Assembly (NCBI RefSeq): GCF_039655745.1
Contig: NZ_JBBYXI010000001.1
Coordinates: 372,001-436,000 of the forward strand
From: Hohaiivirga grylli
GTDB lineage: Bacteria; Pseudomonadota; Alphaproteobacteria; Rhizobiales; Beijerinckiaceae
Direction: 5' to 3'
Length of the DNA: 64,000 bases
Under the pieces are notes generated by a model. It was not told the DNA's origin. It did no database searches and saw only the letters and a program-made list of their open reading frames with translations. How positions within the stretch are numbered: the stretch's first letter is position 1; each line of letters begins with the position of its first letter. The position numbers were made by a program, and so were the translations under genes. Below are positions 1 to 8,146 of the stretch, in pieces.

Positions 1-1774
1 GGACTGAGCCACTACCTGTAACCACAATCTTGCCAACAGCATCTGTTTCACCGCCAATGTTGAATTCACCGGTATTGTCAAACAAACCACCATTGGAAAT
101 CAGCATAGTTGCTGTTCCCTGCTGGGCAAAAAGCATTCTTCCTGTGTTGATCCAGTTTGAGCCGGTTCCGTCAATATTAATGGTGGCGATTGCATCAGGT
201 CTGCCGAAAGCGGTACCACCACCCTTTGAGGTAACAGTCGCACTATTTGCAATATTCAGGCTGGATGTGGAGCCGGTGTATCCAATATACAGCTCTCCAT
301 CTACAGTGAATTTTGAACCTGCATCTCGGACATTAATATGCCCCTCGGAATTGGATGAATATGCGGCGTAAAGAGTACCGGTACTTGTAAATACAGCACC
401 GGAATCTACTGTCATGTTCCCTGAACCATTACGCCCGATATAACCAGAGGTCGCCGTTAATGATGAGCCTGCTCCAGAAACAAGAATAGTTCCGGATCCA
501 GTGGTTGAACTGCCGACTGTCAAGTTTGTTATAGCAACAGTGGCCTGATTTGTAATGCGCAGTGTTCCTTCACCAGCACCGCCAGCCGTGGTAGAATTGG
601 CTGTTAATGCCGAGCCTGGTCCGTCAATTTCAATTAAACCGGTTCCGCCCAGGGAATTGCCTGCCGTAAGAGAGGAAGTGCGCTGACTGAAGGTGCTTGT
701 TGCACCGTTAATGATGGATAATGTTCCATCACCATAGTTGCCAACAACAACACTACCTGCAGCTTTTGTTAGCTCAGAGCCGCTGTCTGTAATGATAAGT
801 TTGCCGACGCTGCCTGCCAGTTCACCGATGTATGTATCACCTGTATCGGCGGTTGCACCATTGGCAATGGTATAAGTACCCTGGCCTTCAACGCCGATAT
901 AGGTTTCTGCAGTGTAGGCTTTGGAACCTGTCCCGGTAACCAGAATAGAGCCTTCACCTGTTGCAGTACCACCGATTCTGGCCAGATTGGCAGAAAGATA
1001 GCCCTTATTGACGACTTCTATAAGACCCTCGCCAGCTTCGCCGACGGTGAGCCCGGTTGATGATGTGTTATCAGAAGTGACACGGCCACCATCAACGAGG
1101 ATGTAGCCATATCCGCCCTGATTTTGTCCAAGCGTAAGGATACGTGCGAGAACTCTGGTATCGAGATTTGTTCCTTCGACAATCAAAGAGCCTTTGCCGG
1201 ATGCGCCAATAACGATTGGTATGGAGTCGCCATATCCGTTAGGTGTACCAAGTATTCGTGCACCATTTTTCAGATAAACAACGTTATCTACGCTGGAAGC
1301 TTCCTGCCCGACAGTAAAACCTCCGATAACATTGATTGTAGCGGCATCAACATTCAATATGCCCTTGCCAGCAACGCCAACAGTTATGGAGTCACTGAAA
1401 ATACTGTTTACGCCACCTGTCATGTCAAGCTGACCAACGCCGGTCGTTTCAACACCAAGGTTCATAACGAATCCTGAGTGGCCAATACCGTATTCACTTT
1501 CAGAAATGACATTAACGCTGTTCGCGACGCCAATGTTGAGGACGTCTGGCGTATTACCATTATTAAGCAGGAAGGTAATGTAATCAAAATTCCATGAAAT
1601 TTCCGGATAATCTTCAGATGGCCGAGGGGTATCTACATTCACAACTGTCTGTGCCTGCGCACCTAATACCAGGCCTGCACTGACAAGGGCGGCAAATGCA
1701 AATGATGCATATTTTGATCTGATAATATTCTTCTGACCGGATAAACCTGTCTGCCTCGCATTAAATTTAGTCAT
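1..1774 (-). CDS. Secreted repeat protein, autotransporter type (3' end outside window)
   Basis: An open frame runs without a stop from ATG 1774 to the window edge, about 591 residues, so the C-terminus is missing. The first ~42 residues look like a long Sec signal peptide (basic start, hydrophobic stretch, AQA cleavage site). The rest is a regular array of roughly 20-45-residue units with the pattern G-x-G-S-x-L ... V/I-G-x-x-G-x-G-x-L-x-I-x-x-G-A, rich in Gly, Thr, Ser, Asn and nearly free of Lys and Cys. This matches the T5SS/PEP-CTERM-associated repeat, which forms a beta-helix passenger in type V secretion. I infer an outer-membrane beta-barrel beyond the window edge but cannot see it. 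Likely role: surface adhesin. It is transcribed alone; the upstream 350 bases are AT-rich. Confidence 0.8.
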   Translation of the reverse strand, partial: MTKFNARQTGLSGQKNIIRSKYASFAFAALVSAGLVLGAQAQTVVNVDTPRPSEDYPEISWNFDYITFLLNNGNTPDVLNIGVANSVNVISESEYGIGHSGFVMNLGVETTGVGQLDMTGGVNSIFSDSITVGVAGKGILNVDAATINVIGGFTVGQEASSVDNVVYLKNGARILGTPNGYGDSIPIVIGASGKGSLIVEGTNLDTRVLARILTLGQNQGGYGYILVDGGRVTSDNTSSTGLTVGEAGEGLIEVVNKGYLSANLARIGGTATGEGSILVTGTGSKAYTAETYIGVEGQGTYTIANGATADTGDTYIGELAGSVGKLIITDSGSELTKAAGSVVVGNYGDGTLSIINGATSTFSQRTSSLTAGNSLGGTGLIEIDGPGSALTANSTTAGGAGEGTLRITNQATVAITNLTVGSSTTGSGTILVSGAGSSLTATSGYIGRNGSGNMTVDSGAVFTSTGTLYAAYSSNSEGHINVRDAGSKFTVDGELYIGYTGSTSSLNIANSATVTSKGGGTAFGRPDAIATINIDGTGSNWINTGRMLFAQQGTATMLISNGGLFDNTGEFNIGGETDAVGKIVVTGSGSV

Positions 1775-2128
1775 TAAATCAGCCCGCTTCTGCTCACCAT
1801 GCTCTTTTCATCAAGAGCAATGTTTTTTGATTAGGACGCTAGGTCCGCCTGTTTGTGAATAGATTTGTACAACTTAGTGTTTGGTTGCCCAGAACAAAAA
1901 TATTCCTTTTCAAACCCAACTTTATAAGCATGAGTTTAGATATTATTAATAATTGTATATATCACGGAGCAGATTTAATTGCAAATATGTTGTATTTATA
2001 AATTTTTGTTTGTTATCAGTTAATTGATATAGATTATTTTAATAAAGGTATTAGCATTTCCAATGCATAGGGTGGTCTGCTTACCAACGGATGTTAAAGA
2101 CTATCATTTGCCGGATATGTTTTTGACA
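1775..2128. promoter_or_regulatory. AT-rich upstream region of the repeat protein, with a leader hairpin
   Basis: This gene-free stretch separates the 3' end of yifB from the repeat-protein start. It is clearly more AT-rich than its flanks. A perfect 7-bp inverted repeat (TGCTCTT/AAGAGCA, loop TTCATC) lies at 1800-1819, about 25 bases upstream of the repeat-protein ATG, so it would fall in that gene's mRNA leader. No convincing sigma-70 promoter or small ORF was identified in the remainder. Confidence 0.4.
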
Positions 2129-3661
2129 CTACCGCGCAGGTGATGTCCCGCCGCGGTGTGCTAGGGCTTCAGAAACATGAATGCGCCGAACCTTCTCTTC
2201 TTTGTCTAGATCAGCCAGGGTTCGGGCAATTTTAAGAACACGATGATAACCACGACCTGACAGTTTTAATTTTTCAGCAGCACGGCCAAGCAGTTCAAGG
2301 CTCTCAGCATCTGGCTGTGTAACTTCCTGAAGTAAGTTTGGTGGGCAGGCTGCATTGGTACAATCCTGTAGACCAAGCTTTTCATAACGTGTTGTCTGGC
2401 GTTGCCGGGCCATTATGACGCGGGCCGCAACATCTTTTGATGTTTCTGATGTATGAGGCTGCATCAGGTCTTTCGCACTGACGGCGGGGACTTCGATGGA
2501 TAAATCAATGCGATCCAGAAGCGGACCGGATAAGCGGGCCTGATATTGCGCTATACACCGTTCATTGGGTTGACGACGACAGACATAGCCCGGATCACTG
2601 GCATGACCACATCGGCATGGATTCATGGCAGCGATCAGCTGAAACTTAGCCGGATAGGTAATGCGGTGGTTGGCCCGGGCAATCAGCACATTCCCCGTTT
2701 CCATGGGTTGGCGCATGCTATCGAGTACATGGGGCTGGAACTCAGGTAATTCATCAAGAAACAGAACGCCGTTATGGGCAAGAGATATCTCGCCCGGTTT
2801 GGCACTGATGCCGCCTCCCACCAGAGCAGCCATGGATGCAGAATGGTGTGGGCTGCGAAAGGGGCGCCTGTCAGATAAAGCCCCGTTTTCAAGTAACCCG
2901 GCAACGGATTGTATCATGGAAACATCCAGCAGCTCTTTAGGCGATAATGGTGGCAGTATGGATGGCAGGCGCTGTGCCAACATGGATTTCCCAGCACCCG
3001 GAGGGCCGGAAATCAGGAGATGGTGGCCCCCGGCCGCAGCGATCTCAAGGGCGCGTTTTGCGCTTTCCTGCCCCCGGATATCACATAAATCTGGCAGGGC
3101 AGTGGACTGTGGAGCCATTCCGGCCTCGGGACGATGCAGGACTTGTGAGCCTTTGAAGTGATTGGCAAGCTGAATGAGAGAACGGGGTGCGATAATATGA
3201 AGCGCTTCACTGGCCCATGCTGCCTCAGGCCCACAGACCTGAGGGCAAATGAGGCCAAGATTGCGTGAAGATGCAGCAATGGCTGCGGGTAGTGCGCCGC
3301 TGACCCGGGCAATGGTGCCGTCAAGAGCAAGCTCGCCCAGAACGGCATAGCCTTCCAGAGCATCATGGGGAATGGCACCAATGGCTGCCATAATGCCAAG
3401 CGCAATCGGAAGGTCATAATGACTTCCCTCTTTTGGCACATCAGCCGGGGCCAGATTAATAGTGATACGCTTGGCTGGTAAAGCAAGGCCTGAGGCTAAT
3501 AAAGCGGCCCGGATACGTTCACGGGATTCTGCGACGGCCTTATCAGGCAGGCCAACAATCGTTATGCCAATCTGTCCGGCTGAAACCTGTACCTGAACAT
3601 CAACCGCACGTGCATCAATTCCCTCAAACGCAAATGTTGCAACTCGGGTGATCGGTGTCAT
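2129..3661 (-). CDS. comM: YifB/ComM family Mg-chelatase-like AAA ATPase
   Basis: The 510-residue product has the standard family layout: an N-terminal Lon-protease-like (ChlI) domain (about 20-150), a Mg-chelatase AAA+ core with Walker A GPPGAGKS near residue 220 and a Walker B-type FLDEL around 300, and a C-terminal domain ending in GRGYHRVLKIARTLADL. Length is normal for YifB. In naturally competent bacteria ComM is a hexameric helicase that drives branch migration during recombination of incoming DNA; in other bacteria its role is less clear. The start ATG at 3661 gives the conserved N-terminus. It is divergent from the ABC importer to its right. Confidence 0.93.
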   Translation of the reverse strand: MTPITRVATFAFEGIDARAVDVQVQVSAGQIGITIVGLPDKAVAESRERIRAALLASGLALPAKRITINLAPADVPKEGSHYDLPIALGIMAAIGAIPHDALEGYAVLGELALDGTIARVSGALPAAIAASSRNLGLICPQVCGPEAAWASEALHIIAPRSLIQLANHFKGSQVLHRPEAGMAPQSTALPDLCDIRGQESAKRALEIAAAGGHHLLISGPPGAGKSMLAQRLPSILPPLSPKELLDVSMIQSVAGLLENGALSDRRPFRSPHHSASMAALVGGGISAKPGEISLAHNGVLFLDELPEFQPHVLDSMRQPMETGNVLIARANHRITYPAKFQLIAAMNPCRCGHASDPGYVCRRQPNERCIAQYQARLSGPLLDRIDLSIEVPAVSAKDLMQPHTSETSKDVAARVIMARQRQTTRYEKLGLQDCTNAACPPNLLQEVTQPDAESLELLGRAAEKLKLSGRGYHRVLKIARTLADLDKEEKVRRIHVSEALAHRGGTSPAR

Positions 3662-3733
3662 TCACTTGCCTTTCCGGTAACTGTTACGAGATGAATTTTT
3701 CATGGACAGCCCGGATCGACAACGCGCTATAAG

Positions 3734-3763
3734 TTGCAACGGATTTATAAGCTATCTGATAAT
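3734..3763 (+). promoter_or_regulatory. Candidate sigma-70 promoter for the first ABC importer
   Basis: TTGCAA (3734-3739) and GATAAT (3758-3763) are separated by 18 bases and lie about 125 bases upstream of the binding-protein start. I do not see a clear Fur, RirA or Irr operator around it, so iron control is not supported by the sequence. Confidence 0.3.
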
Positions 3764-3888
3764 AATGATGGGGCAGCGACAATATTCCCATCTTTATGGG
3801 CAAAACAAACGTCAAGCTTTCCTTGCAAAAGCATGTTGTGGCAGATACGTTTCTCTTGGTTTTTATCAGCACTCTGGGGATATATCTG

Positions 3889-4884
3889 ATGCGTAAAACA
3901 AATAAATTAGCCGGATTTCTGTTTGCGGCGCTGTGTTTGAGTACGCCGGTTAAGGCGGCAGATGTCATCAATGCCTATTCAGTCATGCCTGAAAAATATG
4001 CGGCACAGATTGCTCAGGCCTATGAGCAGAAGACAGGCGTGAAGATTAATTTCGTCCGCATGGCTTCTGGTGAAGCACTGGCCCGTCTGAATGCTGAAAG
4101 AGGTAACCCGCAGGTTGATGTTCTGCTTGGCGGTCCATCAGACATGTATGAAGCCGGTATCAAGACCGAGCTGTTTGAAGCCTACACACCGAAAGATACG
4201 GCCGTTCCTGAGCAATATCGTTCTGCAAAAGGCTATTGGACAGGCTTTGGTCTCAACCCACTGGTATTCATGACGAATACGAAGTTCCTTGAAAAAAACA
4301 ATCTGAAGGCTCCGGAATCCTGGCAGGATCTACTTGATCCCGCTTACAAGAATGGCCTCCAGATGGCTGATGCCCGGACGTCCGGTACTGCAACAGAGCG
4401 TATTTTCTCGCTGGTTAAGCTCTATGGCGAAGATGGTGCTTTTGATTACCAGAAGAAACTGCACAAGAATGTTCAGCTTTACACCAAGAGTGGGCAGGGT
4501 GGTGCTATGCCGGTTGCAGCCGGACAGGCCGCTTCTGGTATCTTCTATTTTGTTGATGCGCTGGACGTGAAACAGCAGGGCTATCCGGTTGTCATCACAT
4601 ACCCGAAGGAAGGTATTACATCCGGCATTGATTGCTTTGGTATTATTCACAATGCAAAGAACATGGATGCTGCCAAGAAGTTTATCGACTGGGCTTCAAG
4701 TGTTGAGCTGGCGAATCTGATCATGGAAAAGAAGATCAACTATGTGCCAGTTGCCAAGGGCGCCAATATCACAGACCCTGTTCTTGATCTCTCCAATGTC
4801 AAAATCCTTGAGGCTGACAGTGAATGGAAAGGCGCAAAGCGTAAGGAATATGTTGAGCGCTGGGTCAAGGAAGTTATTCAATAA
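3889..4884 (+). CDS. ABC importer substrate-binding protein, FbpA/AfuA type
   Basis: Periplasmic binding protein (331 residues) delivering substrate to the permease and ATPase downstream. The frame opens further upstream, but ATG 3889 is preferred: GGGGA lies 8 bases before it and it starts a textbook signal peptide (MRKTNK, hydrophobic core, VKA cleavage). The mature part begins ADVINAYSV, the usual first strand of SBP_bac class proteins related to FbpA. Family members bind ferric iron or phosphorylated organics; the sequence alone does not settle which. It has one cysteine in the mature part. The next gene starts 9 bases after the stop, so they are cotranscribed. Confidence 0.85.
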   Translation: MRKTNKLAGFLFAALCLSTPVKAADVINAYSVMPEKYAAQIAQAYEQKTGVKINFVRMASGEALARLNAERGNPQVDVLLGGPSDMYEAGIKTELFEAYTPKDTAVPEQYRSAKGYWTGFGLNPLVFMTNTKFLEKNNLKAPESWQDLLDPAYKNGLQMADARTSGTATERIFSLVKLYGEDGAFDYQKKLHKNVQLYTKSGQGGAMPVAAGQAASGIFYFVDALDVKQQGYPVVITYPKEGITSGIDCFGIIHNAKNMDAAKKFIDWASSVELANLIMEKKINYVPVAKGANITDPVLDLSNVKILEADSEWKGAKRKEYVERWVKEVIQ

Positions 4885-4893
4885 GGAGCAGGT

Positions 4894-5187
4894 ATGAAAT
4901 GGCTTTTGCCGGTTTTGGGACTACTCGGGGCACCATATGCCGCCTTGTCTTTCACACCGGCACAAGCCGCCTGTTCCTGTGAATGTGTTGACGGTGAAGC
5001 GGTTAATGTCTGTGAGTATTCCTATGACTATAAACCGTATTGTTCGCGGAACTGTCCGTTTGTTCCTTATTCCATGAAGCCGATTCAGGAGCCTGTTATA
5101 CCGCCAGTGGGTATGAAGAGCTGTGAACAGCGGCAGGTTATGAATCGGCAGACGCGGCGTTATGAATGGCGCACTGTTTGCGAATAA
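4894..5187 (+). CDS. Small cysteine-rich exported protein inside the importer operon
   Basis: 97 residues, not recognised. It has a signal peptide (MKWLLPVLGLL ... AQA) and a mature part of about 70 residues with eight cysteines: three clustered at the very start (CSCEC), then one near VNVC, two in PYCSRNC, and two near the C-terminus (KSC, TVC). An even number of cysteines suggests four periplasmic disulfides. A proline-rich linker separates the two halves. It sits between the binding-protein gene (9 bases away) and the permease gene, with GGAGCAGGT before its ATG as ribosome binding site. Its position suggests a role in substrate capture or in assembly or redox protection of the importer, but this is only inference. 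Confidence 0.75.
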   Translation: MKWLLPVLGLLGAPYAALSFTPAQAACSCECVDGEAVNVCEYSYDYKPYCSRNCPFVPYSMKPIQEPVIPPVGMKSCEQRQVMNRQTRRYEWRTVCE

Positions 5188-5210
5188 CCCGGCATAAGCA
5201 CCAATTCGCT

Positions 5211-5239
5211 TTGCCTTGACCGGATAATCGCCCTATAAG
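5211..5239 (+). promoter_or_regulatory. Candidate internal promoter before the permease gene
   Basis: TTGCCT (5211-5216), a 17-base spacer and TATAAG (5234-5239) resemble a sigma-70 promoter about 95 bases upstream of the permease start. The 145-base gap between the cysteine-rich gene and the permease, unusual within an ABC operon, fits a second transcription start. Confidence 0.35.
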
Positions 5240-5332
5240 CGCCTGAATACTTCCTGTTCGGGAAATCTGGAAACAGATGCTTTGAACGGGGACAAGGGGT
5301 TCATTGCACTGAGTTAATCAGGAAAATAACGT

Positions 5333-7045
5333 ATGGCATCTGCAAGCCAAATCTCTCCGCTTCCGAATACACCTGTTTCGGGTAAAAAACATTTCAGCAT
5401 CTTCGACCTTGGAGCTTTGCCGGTTTTATCCGTCATCTGGCTCTCTCTGCTGGTGTTTGTGCTCTATCCGGCCTTCAAGCTGCTTTATGTGGTCTTTGTT
5501 GTCGATGGTTCCTTCACGCTTGCGAATATCTCGGAAGTCTGGAGCAGCAGCTATAATCTGAAGGCGCTCTGGAACAGTTTGTTTCTTGGAGCAACAGTTG
5601 CCATTTCGGGCACCTTCTTAGGTTTCTGTTTTGCCTATTTTACTGTGCGGATGCGGGTGCCGAAGTTTATCAAATGGATTGTTGCGACGCTGACGCTATT
5701 ACCCCTGATTTCGCCGCCATTTACCAGCAGTGTTGCACTGACACTGGTGCTCGGTCCTAACGGTTTTCTGTTAGAATTTCTGGGCATTTCAGATTTTAAA
5801 TTCTATGGCTTCTGGGGCACATGGATTGCGGAAACACTGACGTATTTCCCTGTTGCTTATCTGGCCCTTGCGCCTATCCTGCTGTCGCTTGATCCAAGTA
5901 TGGAAGATGCCGCCCTCTCATTGGGACGTACGCCCTGGCAGGTGTTCCGGACGGTCACATTGCCAATGACGACACCGGGTCTGGCAAACTCACTGCTGCT
6001 GCTGTTCGCCAATTCACTGGCTGATTTTGCAACGCCGCTCGTTCTGGCCGGCACGGATTTCCCTGTCTTGCCAACACAGGCCTATCTGCAGATTACTGGA
6101 CTTTATGATCTGAAAGGTGGGGCCGGGCTGTCCGTTCTGCTATTGGTTCCAGCGTTAGCTGCTTACCTCTTTCAGCATTACTGGGTCAGCCGTCGTTCCT
6201 ATGTGACGATTACGGGCAAGAGCGGTGCGCGCTCGTCTGTCCGTGGTATGGGGATGGTTGGTGAAACGACGATTGCACTGATCTGTTCTTTCATCACGCT
6301 GTTTGTACTTTTCCTTTATGCCATCATCTTCACGGCTGCTTTTGTGAAGATTTTCAACGTCAATCACAGCTTTACGTTGGAGCACTTCCAGTATGTCTTC
6401 CAGTTTGGTCGCAAAGCTATTTTTGATACCCTGATCATTGCCGGTATCGTGACACCGCTGGGTGGCCTGCTAGCCGTAGTGATTGGCTTCATCACTTATC
6501 GTAAGGCGTACTTTGGGAACCGTCTGCTCGATTTTACCTGTATGCTGAACTATGCTCTGCCGGGTACGGTTGTCGGTATTGCCTATGTGCTCTCGTTTAA
6601 CGAGAAGCCATTGGCTTTGACTGGTGGGCTGACCATTCTGGTTGCCGCTTATATCTATCGCTATTTTGCGGCAGGTATCCGGTCAGTCGTTGCTTCACTA
6701 CACCAGATCGACAAAAACCTTGAAGAGGCATCAGCCAGTCTTGGGGCAAGCGGTATGCGAACATTCTTCCGCATTACATTGCCACTGGTTATTCCGGCAG
6801 TGCTCGCCGGGATGCGTTATCTGTTCATTCACTCCATGACAGCGATCAGCGCCACCATCTTTCTGGTGTCGATTAACTGGACGCTGCTCACCACCCGCAT
6901 TCTCGAAAGCATGACGGGCCTGCAGTTCGCTCAGGCCTCCGCTTTCTCCGTGGTGCTGATACTGATTGTTTTCATCGGTAGCGGCCTCATGACATTAATT
7001 GCCAATTTCTACAGCCGCCGTCTTGCTGGCGCAGATAAAGAATAA
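5333..7045 (+). CDS. ABC importer permease, two-domain FbpB type
   Basis: 570 residues, about 12 membrane segments, made of two fused BPD_transp_1 domains. Each carries an EAA loop: around residue 190 (MEDAALSLGRTPWQVFRTVTLP) and around 465 (LEEASASLGASGMRTFFRITLP, split here only by description), which dock the ATPase. This fused architecture and length are typical of FbpB/SfuB-like iron permeases and their phosphonate/hexose-phosphate relatives. It forms the channel for the binding protein encoded at 3889 and is followed 14 bases later by the ATPase gene. Confidence 0.9.
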   Translation: MASASQISPLPNTPVSGKKHFSIFDLGALPVLSVIWLSLLVFVLYPAFKLLYVVFVVDGSFTLANISEVWSSSYNLKALWNSLFLGATVAISGTFLGFCFAYFTVRMRVPKFIKWIVATLTLLPLISPPFTSSVALTLVLGPNGFLLEFLGISDFKFYGFWGTWIAETLTYFPVAYLALAPILLSLDPSMEDAALSLGRTPWQVFRTVTLPMTTPGLANSLLLLFANSLADFATPLVLAGTDFPVLPTQAYLQITGLYDLKGGAGLSVLLLVPALAAYLFQHYWVSRRSYVTITGKSGARSSVRGMGMVGETTIALICSFITLFVLFLYAIIFTAAFVKIFNVNHSFTLEHFQYVFQFGRKAIFDTLIIAGIVTPLGGLLAVVIGFITYRKAYFGNRLLDFTCMLNYALPGTVVGIAYVLSFNEKPLALTGGLTILVAAYIYRYFAAGIRSVVASLHQIDKNLEEASASLGASGMRTFFRITLPLVIPAVLAGMRYLFIHSMTAISATIFLVSINWTLLTTRILESMTGLQFAQASAFSVVLILIVFIGSGLMTLIANFYSRRLAGADKE

Positions 7046-7059
7046 CGGGAGCAAAGACT

Positions 7060-8145
7060 ATGGCGACTGCCGATCTCTCAATCCGCAACCTTCGCAAAAC
7101 CTTCATCAAGGGCAAGGAAGAAGTTACTGCCATCAGCAATGTAAATATCGATGTTGCCAATGGTGAACTGATCACGCTGCTCGGCCCTTCCGGCTGCGGC
7201 AAGACAACAATCCTGCGTATGGTTGCAGGATTTGAAACGCCAAGTGAGGGTGAAATCCTCGTTGGTAGCGAGAATATCGTCAACCAGCCGGTGCACTCGC
7301 GCGGTATGGGTTTCGTATTCCAGAACTACGCCCTCTTCCCGCATATGAGCATCTTTGAGAACGTGGCTTACGGTCTCAAATCCCGCAAGGATGCAGGCAC
7401 TATCAATATTGAGCATGAAGTTGCCGAGGCGCTGGAGCTTGTTGGCCTGAAGGGTGTTGGCAGCCGTTTTCCAAACCAGCTCTCCGGTGGTGAGCAGCAG
7501 CGTGTGGCATTGGCCCGCGTACTGGTTCTGAAGCCGAAGTTGCTCCTGATGGATGAGCCGCTTTCAAACCTCGATGCCAAACTGCGTCTGCATATGCGTA
7601 CCGAAATCCGTCGTATCCAGCAGCATCTTGGCATTACCTGCCTCTATGTGACCCACGACCAGAAAGAGGCCCTGACACTGTCAGACCGTGTCATGGTTCT
7701 GAGCCGTGGTAAAGTGCAGCAGATCGGGACACCGTTTGAGCTTTATGCGAACCCGGCCACAACCTTCGTTGCGGACTTCATCGGGCAGGCCAATATTCTG
7801 GAGGCTAATGCCACCCGCATTGAGGGTGATAATGCTGCTATTGAATTGCTGAGTGCAAACCTGACACTGCGTTACGTCAAGGCATCCGGTACGGCACAGG
7901 CTGGCAAGGTTTCAGTTGTGCTGCGCCCTGAAAATATCCGTCTCGTTGAAAAGGGACAGGGAACGCTGACGGCAAAAGTCCAGAACCGTTTCTTCGTAGG
8001 TGATCATATGGAATATGAGATCACCCTCTCCAACAACCAGACGATCTTTGCCTTCGTGCCTTATAATCCCGGTATGGAGCTGTATGAGGTTGGCGCAGAA
8101 GTCGGGCTAGCCTTTGATGATAAGGCTGCCGTCGTTCTGTTTTAA
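7060..8145 (+). CDS. ABC importer ATPase, FbpC type
   Basis: 361 residues. Walker A GPSGCGKTT (near residue 45), Q-loop VFQNYALFPH, signature LSGGEQQRVALAR, Walker B LLLMDEPLSNLDAK and switch His in THDQKEA are all present, so it should be active. The C-terminal ~110 residues form the TOBE-type regulatory region seen in sugar/iron importers. It completes the operon with the permease (14-base gap). Its stop is one base from the stop of the convergent amidohydrolase, leaving no room for a terminator outside coding sequence. Confidence 0.9.
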   Translation: MATADLSIRNLRKTFIKGKEEVTAISNVNIDVANGELITLLGPSGCGKTTILRMVAGFETPSEGEILVGSENIVNQPVHSRGMGFVFQNYALFPHMSIFENVAYGLKSRKDAGTINIEHEVAEALELVGLKGVGSRFPNQLSGGEQQRVALARVLVLKPKLLLMDEPLSNLDAKLRLHMRTEIRRIQQHLGITCLYVTHDQKEALTLSDRVMVLSRGKVQQIGTPFELYANPATTFVADFIGQANILEANATRIEGDNAAIELLSANLTLRYVKASGTAQAGKVSVVLRPENIRLVEKGQGTLTAKVQNRFFVGDHMEYEITLSNNQTIFAFVPYNPGMELYEVGAEVGLAFDDKAAVVLF

Positions 8146-8146
8146 T

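Noticed and set aside
3684..3889. Longer N-terminal start (3796) for the FbpA-like protein
   Set aside because: It would place 31 non-secretory residues before a complete signal peptide, and ATG 3889 has its own ribosome site.
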